The notes under the pieces: generated by a model
Told to the model about the DNA's origin: nothing
The model's input: the letters and a program-made list of their open reading frames with translations, nothing else
Database searches by the model: none
Origin: Proteiniclasticum sediminis
Lineage (GTDB): Bacteria; Bacillota; Clostridia; Clostridiales; Clostridiaceae
Length of the DNA: 64,000 nucleotides
Reading direction: 5' to 3'
NCBI RefSeq assembly: GCF_018128025.1
Contig: NZ_JAGSCS010000003.1
Span: forward strand, 1 to 64,000
Position numbers and translations under genes: made by a program
Shown here: positions 53,963 through 63,286 of the stretch, one piece after another
How positions within the stretch are numbered: position 1 is the stretch's first letter
How the letters are laid out: every line of letters starts with the position of its first letter

Positions 53963-55560
53963 CACTGACGGTTCTAAGCTTTCTGTGCGCCCTCTACGGG
54001 CTCTCCCTGAAGTCCTATGGACTGGTGGCCATGCTCCTGGGCCTCATTTCCTTGGGATTGGCGAGAGAGGGGAAACGGTATGTGCTTGTGGCGCTTCTGG
54101 GCCTGTTCCTGGCGTGGGTTTCCCTTGACCATTATTATGGGACAGGGGCGCCGGTGAACCTTCGGATCACCGCCCGGTATGAGCGTTCCACCGTGGTGAC
54201 CGAAGGATCCCGAAAGTATCTTCTGGAAGAGGCCATGCCAGATTTTCCGGAAGGCACGGTTCTCACCGGGAAGGTCAAGGTCACGGCCCGGGAACCCCAT
54301 CGGAGCGGCTATGCAGGAGTGGTGGAGATCCGGGAAATGAAAGCACACTCCGATGGCATCAGCAAAATGCAGCGCGTTAAGCAGAATCTCATGGATCAGG
54401 TCATGGAGAAATATGGATTTGATCGGGGAAGTCTCATGGCATCGCTGGTCCTGGGAAGAACCGAGGGGATTGATGAACGGCGAAGCGAGGATATGGAGAA
54501 TCTTGGCATTATGCATATTCTCTCCATTTCGGGATTTCATTTTGCCTTATTGGAAATGGCGTTAAAACGCCTGGGCTTGAAAAAGGGAAGACTGCCGGTG
54601 ATGCTTTTCTATGCGTTCTTCATAGGCTCCGTTCCCGGATACCGGACGGTACTCACCATCTGCTACCGTGAGGTCAGTTATGCTTGCCGAAGGGAAGGTG
54701 ATCCCGTCACGGGGCTAGCTTTAGCCTTCTTCCTGCAAGCGTTTCTTCAGCCTTATCTCATCTTTCGACCTGGATTTTTGCTGACCTATTTCTCTACCCT
54801 GGGAATTCTGCTCTTTCACCCACCGCTTCTTAAATATTTTCTTCATGGACCGACTCTTTTCCTGGAATCCATGGTGATGACGCTCAGTGCCCTGTCCTTA
54901 TCCCTGCCCATGGTATTAGCCTTTGCTCCGGAACTGTCCCTGGGGATCTTTCCTGGAAATCTCCTCATGGTACCGCTTTACACCATCATCACCTATTTCT
55001 CCTTTATCGGGGTATTGGTTGTGGACATTCCCGTGCTTACTACCATAATTGAGCCATTTATGGGGATTTTCTTTGATTTGGCGGCTTATGTGGGACGATT
55101 TATGGGAAGCATGAAGCTGGTGCTGAATCTGGAGCATTTGGTATTTGGCTATGTTGGCGTCGCATTATCCCTGTATCTCTTTCTTCGGAAAGGGGCGCGA
55201 AAACGCGCGCTGGTTTTTCTTCTGGTGATCCTTCTCTTTACCTTGCCCTGGGGAACTTCCGTAAGCCTGTACAACAAATACGGCCTTCCCTATATTCGGA
55301 TTACCCATAAAATGAAGGTTTATGATATCATGGATTATAGGATCGCTGAGGAGGGAATGACTTCTCTGCGCAAAGCCATGGTCATGACACTGGATAATCG
55401 AACGATACGCATCGAGCCTTCGGGAAATCCCCGGGGCATTCCCCGGGTGTATCTCGACAACCGGAGGCTGAACCTCGGGGATCGCCTGGAGTATACTTCC
55501 GGCGTATACCGGGTGAAGAAGGTTATGCTCATGGGTAGAAAAGTGATGAGGGTGAAGTAG
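53950..55560 (+). CDS. comEC: ComEC/Rec2-like competence membrane protein, lacking the metallo-hydrolase domain
   Basis: Polytopic membrane protein of DNA uptake. The N-terminal OB-like region (about 70-130) is followed by the ComEC/Rec2 core with LGRTEGIDERRSEDMENLGIMHILSISGFHFALLE (quoted as NLGIMHILSISGFHFALLE), then ten or so helices. Full ComEC proteins are over 700 residues and end in a beta-lactamase-like hydrolase; this 536-residue protein ends in a short soluble tail (about 450-536) with no HxHxDH motif. It may depend on a separate hydrolase or be a channel only. The ATG overlaps the sigma stop. Confidence 0.88.
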   Translation: MHLLALTVLSFLCALYGLSLKSYGLVAMLLGLISLGLAREGKRYVLVALLGLFLAWVSLDHYYGTGAPVNLRITARYERSTVVTEGSRKYLLEEAMPDFPEGTVLTGKVKVTAREPHRSGYAGVVEIREMKAHSDGISKMQRVKQNLMDQVMEKYGFDRGSLMASLVLGRTEGIDERRSEDMENLGIMHILSISGFHFALLEMALKRLGLKKGRLPVMLFYAFFIGSVPGYRTVLTICYREVSYACRREGDPVTGLALAFFLQAFLQPYLIFRPGFLLTYFSTLGILLFHPPLLKYFLHGPTLFLESMVMTLSALSLSLPMVLAFAPELSLGIFPGNLLMVPLYTIITYFSFIGVLVVDIPVLTTIIEPFMGIFFDLAAYVGRFMGSMKLVLNLEHLVFGYVGVALSLYLFLRKGARKRALVFLLVILLFTLPWGTSVSLYNKYGLPYIRITHKMKVYDIMDYRIAEEGMTSLRKAMVMTLDNRTIRIEPSGNPRGIPRVYLDNRRLNLGDRLEYTSGVYRVKKVMLMGRKVMRVK

Positions 55561-56606
55561 TGGAGTATTTAGAACTGATCGAGATCGTGAACAGTGGAAA
55601 AAAACGGGCATTTTTTCTCTATGCCCAAGATGAGCAGATGATTTTTCAGGTGCGCGATCAGCTGCGAAAAAAGGTCTTAAAAGAAGAGGATTCCCTAAGT
55701 CACATCAAGCTGGATGCCAACCGGTGCACGTCGGAAGATCTTCAGAATGCCCTCTCCAGCTATTCTATGCTGAGTGAGGATATTCTGGTGGAGCTTTCCA
55801 ACTGCCAGTTCATGGAGACCAGTGGAAGTTCGCCCCTGAAGGAGCTGGTGGAGGAGTATCTGAAAGATCCCCGGGATGATCTCTATTTCATTGGTTCCTA
55901 CAAGTATGAGAACGACTTAAACAAGAAGAACTTTTACCTGGATGGGTTAAAAAAGAAAATCAGCCCAAAGAGCATCATCGAAGCCGTGGACTCCTTAAAA
56001 CCCCGGAGTGTGAGTGCTTTTGTGGAGAAACTCCTCCTGGAGCGGGGAGTGGAGCCGCCAAAGAATCTTGCTACCTTTATCAGTGAAGTTTTCAAAGGAA
56101 GCACGCTGCAGCTGGAGAAAGAAATCGACAAACTGGTTGCCTATACTGCCGGGCGTGAGATCCGAAAAGAGGACGTGCTGAAGATCATGGAGATCTCCGA
56201 TGAACGGCATATTATGAATCTCCTGGACCTGATTTTTACGGAGCGGGGATTGGGCCGAAACATCAAAGATATTCTGAATCTTGTCAACGATTTGGTCTAT
56301 CGGGGCGAAAAAGCGGAAATGATCATTGGCGTCATCGGCAGCAGACTGCGGCTGCTCTTCAAGATCAAAGCCCTGGCAGAGCAGAAAGCAGGCTCCGCTG
56401 AGATCATGAAATCCCTGAAAACGGGAAGCGCCTGGTATGCGGACAGGATGACCCGCATTGCCGATGCCATCAGCTACAGCGAATACGGCAAGCTGTTGGA
56501 TGTGATTCTGGAACATGAGTATATGATGAAGACCACTTCCGTGGACTCCATGGCCTTGCTGGAAATGCTCATACTGGGTCTGGTCAATGCTCGGGATATC
56601 CGATAA
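55560..56606 (+). CDS. holA: DNA polymerase III delta subunit
   Basis: Clamp-loader subunit that opens the sliding clamp. The 348-residue protein has the usual N-terminal AAA-like domain without a P-loop, LLERGVEPPKNLATFISEVF in the lid domain and a C-terminal collar helix bundle. GTG start overlaps the comEC stop by one base, with a GAGGGTG site. Its place between comEC and rpsT is standard in Firmicutes. Confidence 0.93.
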   Translation: MEYLELIEIVNSGKKRAFFLYAQDEQMIFQVRDQLRKKVLKEEDSLSHIKLDANRCTSEDLQNALSSYSMLSEDILVELSNCQFMETSGSSPLKELVEEYLKDPRDDLYFIGSYKYENDLNKKNFYLDGLKKKISPKSIIEAVDSLKPRSVSAFVEKLLLERGVEPPKNLATFISEVFKGSTLQLEKEIDKLVAYTAGREIRKEDVLKIMEISDERHIMNLLDLIFTERGLGRNIKDILNLVNDLVYRGEKAEMIIGVIGSRLRLLFKIKALAEQKAGSAEIMKSLKTGSAWYADRMTRIADAISYSEYGKLLDVILEHEYMMKTTSVDSMALLEMLILGLVNARDIR

Positions 56607-56609
56607 GAT

Positions 56610-56650
56610 AATAAGGCAGGAAACGACGCTGGTCGTTTTCCTGCCTTATT
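56610..56650 (+). terminator. Terminator after holA
   Basis: Stem 56610-56627 with 56632-56650 around a short loop. AATAAGGCAGG at the foot pairs with CCTGCCTTATT. Confidence 0.85.
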
Positions 56651-56668
56651 TCGGTGGGAAAGTAAAAA

Positions 56669-56698
56669 CCCTGCTTTGAAGTTTCCTTCAAAGCAGGG
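56669..56698 (-). terminator. Terminator of rpsT
   Basis: CCCTGCTTTGAAG (56669-56681) pairs with CTTCAAAGCAGGG (56686-56698). Read leftward it is followed by TTTTTAC. Confidence 0.88.
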
Positions 56699-56704
56699 GA
56701 TCCA

Positions 56705-56968
56705 TTATGCCATTTTATTGAACTTCAGAGTAAGTCTGGACTTCTTTCTGGAAGCCATGTTCTTATGAATTATACCCTTAGATGCAGCCATATCTACGGA
56801 TTTAATTGCAGAACCCAACAAGACCTTAGCCTCTTCCGCATTGCCTGCTGCAACAGCAGTCTCATACTTCTTAATGGCGGTCTTGAGCGCAGATTTTACC
56901 ATTTTGTTCCTGAGTGTCTTCTTTTCGGTAATCTTGATTCTCTTCTTAGATGATTTGATGTTTGCCAC
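56705..56968 (-). CDS. rpsT: Ribosomal protein S20
   Basis: Small-subunit assembly protein that binds 16S rRNA. Eighty-seven residues of the usual basic helical bundle: [16 protein letters not shown] at the N-terminus, and [17 protein letters not shown] at the C-terminus. GTG start with GGAGGGGG just before it. It is read against the flanking operons from its own strong promoter. In many spore-formers the gpr protease gene follows in this position; it is absent here. Confidence 0.97.
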   Translation of the reverse strand: MANIKSSKKRIKITEKKTLRNKMVKSALKTAIKKYETAVAAGNAEEAKVLLGSAIKSVDMAASKGIIHKNMASRKKSRLTLKFNKMA

Positions 56969-57076
56969 TTTTTCACCCCCTCCAATTATATTTCGGGCAT
57001 GTATTTTTTCAACATGTCCTAAAGGGTTAACTCCAGCAATTTGGGGAAATGTGCTTGCGAGTCTTATAACATTCGT

Positions 57077-57105
57077 ATTATATCATCTCAGGATTTTTGA
57101 TGCAA
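57077..57105 (-). promoter_or_regulatory. Promoter of rpsT
   Basis: Minus-strand TTGCAT (57105-57100), 17-base spacer and TATAAT (57082-57077). The leader is about 100 bases, which leaves room for a feedback structure. Confidence 0.75.
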
Positions 57106-57156
57106 GGGCAAAACACAAAGTTCGAAAAGAAAAAGGAGCGGGAACGGGACCTGATA

Positions 57157-57165
57157 TGCTATAAT
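57157..57165 (+). promoter_or_regulatory. Extended -10 promoter of lepA
   Basis: TGCTATAAT, a TG-extended perfect -10 box, 32 bases before the lepA start. No good -35 box. Confidence 0.6.
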
Positions 57166-57197
57166 GTATCGTGGAAAATAGTATAGAGGTGAAGGTT

Positions 57198-59000
57198 ATG
57201 CAGAGCGAAAGACAAAAGAAGATTCGAAATTTCTCCATTGTCGCCCACATCGACCATGGCAAATCAACTTTGGCCGACAGGCTCATTGAATATACAGGGG
57301 CCTTGTCGTCCCGGGAGATGGATGCACAGGTCCTGGACAGCATGGAGCTGGAGCAGGAAAGAGGCATCACCATCAAGTCCAAAGCCGTCCGGCTGATTTA
57401 CCGTCGGGAGGATGGGGACTATGTTTTAAATCTCATCGACACTCCGGGACATGTGGACTTCAATTATGAAGTGTCTCGAAGTCTCCAAGCCTGCGAGGGG
57501 GCCATTCTCGTGGTAGATGCCACCCAGGGAGTTCAGGCCCAGACGCTGGCCAACTGTTACCTGGCGCTGGACAATAATCTGGAAATTCTGCCGGTGATCA
57601 ACAAAATCGATCTGCCTTCGGCAAGAATCGATGACGTGGTTAAGGAGATCGAGGACGTCATCGGCATCGAAGCCGCCGATGCCCCGAAGATTTCCGCAAA
57701 GACGGGTCTCAACATCCAGGATGTGCTGGAAGGGGTCATTGCCCATATTCCGTCGCCCCAGGGCGATGAGAACGGCACCCTTCGGGCGCTGATTTTTGAT
57801 TCTTATTATGACTCCTATAAGGGAGTTGTTTCCTTCGTCCGTGTGAAGGAAGGAACGATCCGTCCGGGGATGAAGGTGAAGTTCATGGCCACGGGAAAAG
57901 AACATGAAGTGACCGAAGTGGGCGTGTTCACCCCGGAACTTCTCCCGGGAGAAGCCCTCATGGCCGGCGATGTCGGTTACATCACCGGATCCATCAAAAA
58001 TGTTCGAGATGCCCGGGTGGGCGATACGGTAACCAGTGCAGTTCATCCGGCCTTGGAGCCTCTGCCTGGCTACAAGAAGGCCATCCCCATGGTGTTCTCC
58101 GGAATTTATCCGGTGGATGGCGCCGATTACGAAGAGCTCAAGGAAGCTTTGGAGAAGCTGCAGATCAATGATGCAGCCCTGAGCTTTGAGTATGAGACCT
58201 CCGTGGCGCTGGGCTTTGGTTTCCGCTGCGGCTTCCTGGGGCTTCTCCATATGGAGATTATTCAGGAGCGGATTGAGCGGGAATTCAATATCCCCATCAT
58301 CACCACTGCTCCTTCCGTAATTTACAACGTATTCCGCACCGATGGCGAGATGGTTCAGATCACAAATCCGACCAATCTTCCGTCACCCACGGAGATTGAC
58401 TATATGGAGGAACCCATCGTCAAGGCCTCCATCATCACCCCTTCCGAGTATGTGGGGGCGGTCATGGACCTATGCCAGACCCGGCGGGGAACCTATATCA
58501 ACATGGACTATGTGGAGCAGACCCGAGCGGTGATTCATTACATCATCCCCCTCAATGAAATCATCTATGATTTCTTTGACACGCTGAAGTCCCGAACCCG
58601 AGGCTATGCTTCCCTGGATTACGAGCTGGCAGGCTATCAGACCACCAAACTGGTGAAGCTGGATCTTCTGCTCAATGGGGAAGTGGTGGATGCCCTGTCC
58701 ATGATCGTCCCGGAGGAAAGGGCCTATGTCAAGGGCCGCAACATCGCAGAGAAGCTCAAGGAAGTTATTCCCCGTCATATGTTTGAGATTCCCATTCAGG
58801 CGGCTGTGGGCTCCAAGATCATTGCCCGGGAGACCGTAAAAGCCCTGCGTAAGGACGTGTTGGCCAAGTGCTACGGCGGTGACATCTCCCGTAAGAAAAA
58901 GCTTCTGGAAAAGCAGAAGGAAGGCAAGAAGAGAATGCGTCAGGTAGGTTCCGTGGAAGTTCCCCAGGAAGCATTCATGTCCATCCTGAAAGTGGAGTAG
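57198..59000 (+). CDS. lepA: Elongation factor 4 (LepA)
   Basis: Ribosome-dependent GTPase that remodels stalled or assembling ribosomes. The G1 motif is AHIDHGKST at residues 16-24, followed by DTPGHVDF and NKID. The C-terminal domain unique to LepA ends [22 protein letters not shown], quoted as [19 protein letters not shown]. The frame can be opened at 57171, but GAGGTG supports the ATG at 57198 (600 residues). It is followed by hemW two bases later. Confidence 0.97.
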   Translation: MQSERQKKIRNFSIVAHIDHGKSTLADRLIEYTGALSSREMDAQVLDSMELEQERGITIKSKAVRLIYRREDGDYVLNLIDTPGHVDFNYEVSRSLQACEGAILVVDATQGVQAQTLANCYLALDNNLEILPVINKIDLPSARIDDVVKEIEDVIGIEAADAPKISAKTGLNIQDVLEGVIAHIPSPQGDENGTLRALIFDSYYDSYKGVVSFVRVKEGTIRPGMKVKFMATGKEHEVTEVGVFTPELLPGEALMAGDVGYITGSIKNVRDARVGDTVTSAVHPALEPLPGYKKAIPMVFSGIYPVDGADYEELKEALEKLQINDAALSFEYETSVALGFGFRCGFLGLLHMEIIQERIEREFNIPIITTAPSVIYNVFRTDGEMVQITNPTNLPSPTEIDYMEEPIVKASIITPSEYVGAVMDLCQTRRGTYINMDYVEQTRAVIHYIIPLNEIIYDFFDTLKSRTRGYASLDYELAGYQTTKLVKLDLLLNGEVVDALSMIVPEERAYVKGRNIAEKLKEVIPRHMFEIPIQAAVGSKIIARETVKALRKDVLAKCYGGDISRKKKLLEKQKEGKKRMRQVGSVEVPQEAFMSILKVE

Positions 59001-59002
59001 CC

Positions 59003-60136
59003 ATGGAAAAAACCTACGGGCTCTACATTCATATTCCATTCTGTGCCCAAAAATGCTACTACTGCGATTTCGCCTCCTATTCCGGAAAGGAAAAGCTGGT
59101 GGAACCGTACCTGGAAGCCTTGGATCAGGAGATTCGACTGAAAACCCAGGGAAAGCGGTTTGATACCATCTTCATCGGTGGGGGAACCCCCACCTATCTC
59201 AGTGCTGAGCAGCTCCAACGCCTGGGCCAGTCCCTGGCGGGGGTGGAGCGTACCCCGGACTGTGAGATTTCCATGGAATGCAATCCCGGGAATCTTACCG
59301 AAGCGAAAGTTCCGGCCATCCAGGCCATGGGGGTCAATCGCTTGTCCATCGGTCTCCAGTCTTCCAATGACCAGATTCTTCTGGATATCGGAAGAATCCA
59401 TACCTTCCGGGAGTTTCGGGATAATTATCTGATGCTTCGGCAGGCAGGATTCAGCAATATCAATGTGGATCTGATCTATGGCCTTCCTGGGGAAAACCTC
59501 CGGATCCTGGAAAAAACCCTTCAGGATGTGCTGTCCCTTTCCCCGGATCATATTTCCTGCTATTCCCTCATCATCGAGGAGTTTACCCCGTTCTACTACC
59601 GGAATCAGCGCCGGGAGCTGAAGCTTCCCGACGAGGATCTGGAGCGGCAGATGAATGAAGTGATCCTTCGCCGAATGAATGAGGAAGGATACGAACGCTA
59701 TGAAATCAGCAATTATGCCCGGCCTGGAAAAGAGTGCCGCCATAATATCCGCTATTGGGAAGGGCGGGACTATGTGGGCTGCGGAACTTCCGCCCACGAG
59801 TATGTGGATGGCATTCGGCAAGAGAACATCCGCACGGTGGAAGGCTATCTCCGGATGATGAAGGAAAAAGGCACAGCAGCTGTCCGAATCCATCCCAATA
59901 CCCCGGAGGAGGACATGGAAGAATATATTTTCATGGGAATGCGCATGCGGCAGGGGATTGATAAAGCCCGTTTTCAAGAGCGCTTTCACGTATCCCTGGA
60001 TACGCTTTTTGCAGAGCCCATGGAAAGATTCACCCAGCTGGGTCTATTGGAGGATACCCCCGCGTATCTTCGCTTCACCGAAAAGGGAATCGAGTTTTCC
60101 AACACAGTGCTCAGTGAATTTCTTCTTTCCACATAA
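59003..60136 (+). CDS. hemW: Heme chaperone HemW (radical SAM protein)
   Basis: Related to oxygen-independent coproporphyrinogen III oxidase but with HemW features. The radical-SAM cluster cysteines are C14, C18 and C21 (CAQKCYYC), and the FIGGGTPTYL motif follows. The 377-residue length and the C-terminal HemN_C-like domain (ERFHVSLDTLF, LTEKG-type end) match HemW, which inserts heme rather than oxidising porphyrin. It is coupled to lepA. Confidence 0.93.
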   Translation: MEKTYGLYIHIPFCAQKCYYCDFASYSGKEKLVEPYLEALDQEIRLKTQGKRFDTIFIGGGTPTYLSAEQLQRLGQSLAGVERTPDCEISMECNPGNLTEAKVPAIQAMGVNRLSIGLQSSNDQILLDIGRIHTFREFRDNYLMLRQAGFSNINVDLIYGLPGENLRILEKTLQDVLSLSPDHISCYSLIIEEFTPFYYRNQRRELKLPDEDLERQMNEVILRRMNEEGYERYEISNYARPGKECRHNIRYWEGRDYVGCGTSAHEYVDGIRQENIRTVEGYLRMMKEKGTAAVRIHPNTPEEDMEEYIFMGMRMRQGIDKARFQERFHVSLDTLFAEPMERFTQLGLLEDTPAYLRFTEKGIEFSNTVLSEFLLST

Positions 60137-60140
60137 AATG

Positions 60141-60180
60141 ATGCCCCCGTTCTCCAGAGATTTTTGGAGGACGGGGGCAT
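60141..60180. terminator. Terminator between hemW and yaaA
   Basis: ATGCCCCCGTTCTCCA (60141-60156) pairs with TGGAGGACGGGGGCAT (60165-60180), with one wobble. It can serve converging genes. Confidence 0.82.
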
Positions 60181-60186
60181 TGTGGT

Positions 60187-60924
60187 TTAGCGGGTAAAGA
60201 CGAGCTTATGCTCCTGGGATAGTCCTTTATGGAACTGATAGCCGCTGAGGTTGAAGTGCTTCAACTCCTCCACAGTACGGACTTTATTCGCGGCCATGAA
60301 ACGGGCCATTTCTCCCCGGGCATGTTTGGCGAAAAAGGAGATCATTTTGAATTCCCCCTCTCGAAGTTCTCGAAAATCCACATCATATACAGTCAGAGCT
60401 GTGGTATCTCGGTGAATGACTTTGGAATACTCCTGGGAGGCCAGATTGATGAGGATTCCATCGGAGGCTTCCTTTTCCAGCTGCTTCTGGATTTCATCTC
60501 CCCAAAAGGCATAGAGATTTTTTCCGCGGCCGTTCAGAAGGCGGGTGCCCATCTCCAAACGGTAGGGTTTGATGCGGTCCAGGGGGCGAAGAAGACCATA
60601 GAGGCCAGAAAGAATCCGCAGGTGTTTCTTCAGATACAGAATTTCGTCGGGGGAGAGGGTATCGGCATCCAGCCCCCGATACACATCTCCCCGAAAGAGA
60701 TATAGGGCAGGATAGGCTTTGGCGGTGGAAAATCTCTGAAAGCGCTGGTAGTTTTTTTCGGCCAACTCTTCGCTAATCCCCATGAGCTTGGCCAGGTTTT
60801 CCGGGCTCTGTTCCCGAAGGATCTCGAGCAGTTCGTGGGTTTCATGTTCAAAACGGGGAGCTGTGGTGCGGACGGCCGATTTTTCTTCCAACAGGGTTTT
60901 GGCAGGGGACAAAATGGCTAACAT
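60187..60924 (-). CDS. yaaA: Peroxide stress protein YaaA family
   Basis: Member of the YaaA/UPF0246 family, linked to limiting free iron under peroxide stress in E. coli. The opening MLAILSPAKTL and LSGLYGLLRPLDRIKPYRLEMGTRL (quoted as LSGLYGLLRPLDRIKPYR) are family hallmarks, with NLASQEYSKVI later. The frame is open 41 codons upstream, but the GGAGGT site and family start fix the ATG at 60924. 245 residues. Confidence 0.93.
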   Translation of the reverse strand: MLAILSPAKTLLEEKSAVRTTAPRFEHETHELLEILREQSPENLAKLMGISEELAEKNYQRFQRFSTAKAYPALYLFRGDVYRGLDADTLSPDEILYLKKHLRILSGLYGLLRPLDRIKPYRLEMGTRLLNGRGKNLYAFWGDEIQKQLEKEASDGILINLASQEYSKVIHRDTTALTVYDVDFRELREGEFKMISFFAKHARGEMARFMAANKVRTVEELKHFNLSGYQFHKGLSQEHKLVFTR

Positions 60925-61098
60925 AAGTACCTCCAACTTGATTTCTAAGACAGATCCATATGCATCCATTTTACCACATTCTGCGAAAGAAGCTGGTTTC
61001 TTCAGGCAAGTGTGGTCGTCAGCGGCGAGGAGGGATAAGTTTCCCAAATCACCGCCTAAGATGCAGAATCTTCGGTATGAAAAAGTTTACCAATGCGA

Positions 61099-61104
61099 TA
61101 TAAT
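61099..61104 (+). promoter_or_regulatory. Probable -10 box of the LUD gene
   Basis: TATAAT, 30 bases before the start codon. The -35 region is weak. Confidence 0.45.
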
Positions 61105-61134
61105 ACCCCTAGAATCAGAAAGAATGGGGGAATT

Positions 61135-61779
61135 ATGATGGATCAGCATTTATTTTCAATCTATGAGCATAAAATTCAGCGATTGGTGGAGAACCTGGCG
61201 AAAAACAACATGAAGGGCGTATACCTGAAGGACAAAGGGGAGCTCCTGGATTATCTCAACGCCAATCTTCCCGATAAGTCTACAGTGGCCGTGGGGGGAT
61301 CCCAGACGCTCTTTGAGCTGAATCTCATCGAGTACCTTCGTGCCCGGGATGTGGAGTTCTTTGATCGCTATGCGGAAACCCTGACCAATGAAGGGCGCAA
61401 GGAAGTCTTCCGGAAAAGTTTCTTTGCGGACTACTATCTCACCTCCAGCAATGCCGTGACGGTGGACGGACACCTTTATAATGTGGATGGTACGGGAAAT
61501 CGGGTGGCAGCGCTGACCTACGGCCCGGACAAAGTCTTTGTCATCATCGGCATGAATAAGATCGTGGGGTCTTCGGAAGAGGCGGAGGCCCGAATCCGGG
61601 AGGTAGCCGCTCCCGCCAACTGTACCCGGCTTAACCGCAATACACCCTGCACCAAGGCTGGTAGCTGCATGGACTGCAAGGTGGCAGACCGACTCTGCAA
61701 CAGCTATTCACAAATCAAGCGCCAGGGAACCAAGGATCGGATCGAAGTGCTGATTCTTCCCCTGGATCTGGGCTACTAA
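61135..61779 (+). CDS. LUD domain protein (lactate utilisation-type)
   Basis: Small protein of the LUD (DUF162) family. TVAVGGSQTLFELNLIEYLRA and DYYLTSSNAVTVDGHLYNVDGTGNR, quoted as VAVGGSQTLFELNLIE and YYLTSSNAVTVDGHLYNVDG, define the phosphate-binding sandwich. The C-terminus has the cysteine set NTPCTKAGSCMDCKVADRLC, which is standard for this clostridial subgroup and may bind a metal. No lactate permease or lutAB partners are nearby, so the role is open. Start ATG at 61135 or 61138 follows GGGGG. Confidence 0.85.
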   Translation: MMDQHLFSIYEHKIQRLVENLAKNNMKGVYLKDKGELLDYLNANLPDKSTVAVGGSQTLFELNLIEYLRARDVEFFDRYAETLTNEGRKEVFRKSFFADYYLTSSNAVTVDGHLYNVDGTGNRVAALTYGPDKVFVIIGMNKIVGSSEEAEARIREVAAPANCTRLNRNTPCTKAGSCMDCKVADRLCNSYSQIKRQGTKDRIEVLILPLDLGY

Positions 61780-61785
61780 AAACTA

Positions 61786-61822
61786 GAGGCAGTCACGTTC
61801 ACCGTGATTGCCTCGTTTTTTT
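61786..61822 (+). terminator. Terminator after the LUD gene
   Basis: GAGGCAGTCACG (61786-61797) pairs with CGTGATTGCCTC (61803-61814) with one wobble, followed by G and a run of T's. It overlaps the stop region of mgtE on the other strand. Confidence 0.88.
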
Positions 61823-63155
61823 AGATCAAATATTCGATGAGAAGGGTGGCTAGACCCAGGAAGAAGAAGAAACCCAGGGTATCGGTCATGGTGGTGACAA
61901 AAACCCCTGAAGCCAGGGCGGGATCCACCCCAAGCTTTCGCAAAAGTAGCGGGATGAGATACCCCGCCATGGTGGCCACGATCATGTTCAGGAACATGGC
62001 GATGCCGATGACCATGCCAAAGGTGAGGGAGTGTTCCCAGAGGGATCCCATGACGAAAACAATGAGTCCCAGGACCAAACCGTGGATCACCCCGACACCG
62101 AATTCCTTTCGGAGGATCTGCCGGGCATTTTCCGGTGTCAGCTGACCAATGGCTAATCCGCGGATCATGAGGGTCAGGGTTTGGGTGCCGGCATTTCCAC
62201 CCATGCCAGTGACCATGGGCATGAAGACAGCCAGGGCGACCACCTTGCCAATGGTGTCATCGAAGAGGCTCACCATGGCGGAGGCTAAAATGGCCGTGAG
62301 AAGATTGACCAGAAGCCAGGGAAGGCGAGACTGGACAGAAGCTCGGACGGTACCGTCCACCACTTCTTCCTCATCCAGACCGGCCAGTCGGTACATATCC
62401 TCGGTGTGCTCCTCCGTGAGGACCTCCATGACGTCGTCCACGGTGATGACGCCGAGCATGACCCCTTCGGGGTCCACCACCGGCATGGCCATATAACCGT
62501 ACTTCTGGAAGATGTTGGATACTTCTTCCTGATCCATCTCCACGGGGATGGCGGTGATGTTCTCCGACATGATATCCCGAAGGAGCGCATCGGGAGGAGA
62601 CGTGATGATGTCCCGGATGGGGACAATGCCCCGGAGGACATTCTGATCATTAAGGACATAGAGATAGTAAGGGGTTTCGGCATCGGGGGAGGTGGAGCGC
62701 AAAAACTGCAGAGTGTCATCGATGGTCATGGACTCTTTCACCGAGATAAATTCCGTGGCCATGATGCCGCCGGCGGTTTCCGGGCTGTAGCTTAACAGCT
62801 CCTTCATTTCCTCCCGGTCTTCCTTGTCCATGCTCTCCAGCAGGGTGTCCTGATCTTCCGTGTCGATGGATCCCAAAAGATCCGCCAGTTCATCGGAAGA
62901 CATCTCTTCGATGATGTTCTTCTGCTGACTTTGGGGGAAGAGGGTCAGAATATCATATTTTTCATCGTCTTCCGCTTCGTCGATGAGCATGGCGATATAC
63001 TCATCGGGAAGTTTCTCCAGAAGATCCATGGGATTTCCTTCATACGCCTGCAGGGCTTCCAGGACATCCACAGGGTGGAGATCATCCAGGAGAATAAGGA
63101 TTTCCTCAATGGGGGAATCCAGGATCAGGCGGATCAGTTCTTCGTCTCTTTTCAT
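61821..63155 (-). CDS. mgtE: Magnesium transporter MgtE
   Basis: Mg2+-gated channel. Domain order is the N-terminal MgtE_N superhelix (about 1-125), two CBS domains (about 130-250, with VLNDQNVLRGIVPIRDI and VVDPEGVMLGVITVDDV), a plug helix and five membrane helices (about 280-444). The pore signature is MPMVTGMGGNAGTQTLT and the last helices include VFVTTMTDTLGFFFFLG. At 444 residues it is complete. The only strong box upstream is a -10 TATAAT (63197-63192); no M-box riboswitch is present. Confidence 0.95.
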   Translation of the reverse strand: MKRDEELIRLILDSPIEEILILLDDLHPVDVLEALQAYEGNPMDLLEKLPDEYIAMLIDEAEDDEKYDILTLFPQSQQKNIIEEMSSDELADLLGSIDTEDQDTLLESMDKEDREEMKELLSYSPETAGGIMATEFISVKESMTIDDTLQFLRSTSPDAETPYYLYVLNDQNVLRGIVPIRDIITSPPDALLRDIMSENITAIPVEMDQEEVSNIFQKYGYMAMPVVDPEGVMLGVITVDDVMEVLTEEHTEDMYRLAGLDEEEVVDGTVRASVQSRLPWLLVNLLTAILASAMVSLFDDTIGKVVALAVFMPMVTGMGGNAGTQTLTLMIRGLAIGQLTPENARQILRKEFGVGVIHGLVLGLIVFVMGSLWEHSLTFGMVIGIAMFLNMIVATMAGYLIPLLLRKLGVDPALASGVFVTTMTDTLGFFFFLGLATLLIEYLI

Positions 63156-63171
63156 GGGACACCAGCTTTCC

Positions 63172-63189
63172 AGGAGATTCGTCTCTCCT
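63172..63189 (-). promoter_or_regulatory. Short hairpin in the mgtE leader
   Basis: AGGAGA (63172-63177) and TCTCCT (63184-63189) form a perfect inverted repeat just inside the transcript, immediately after the -10 box. It overlaps the most AGGAG-like sequence in the leader and could hide a ribosome site. Confidence 0.4.
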
Positions 63190-63191
63190 CT

Positions 63192-63197
63192 ATTATA
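63192..63197 (-). promoter_or_regulatory. -10 box of mgtE
   Basis: TATAAT on the minus strand. The -35 region is not convincing. The leader is only about 30 bases. Confidence 0.5.
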
Positions 63198-63247
63198 CTT
63201 TACCGGGGGGTTAGGCGTTAGTCTCTTGGGGGAGATGCACTACAAAA

Positions 63248-63273
63248 ATATGCACGGATTTCTCCGTGCATAT
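63248..63273 (-). terminator. Terminator of the penicillin-binding protein gene
   Basis: ATATGCACGGA (63248-63258) pairs with TCCGTGCATAT (63263-63273). Read leftward it is followed by a T-run. Confidence 0.88.
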
Positions 63274-63286
63274 AGGGGACTAAACC

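Noticed and set aside
61618-61710. Cysteine-rich end of the LUD protein as a novel metal site
   Set aside because: The same cysteine spacing is usual for this clostridial LUD subgroup, so it is not unusual.
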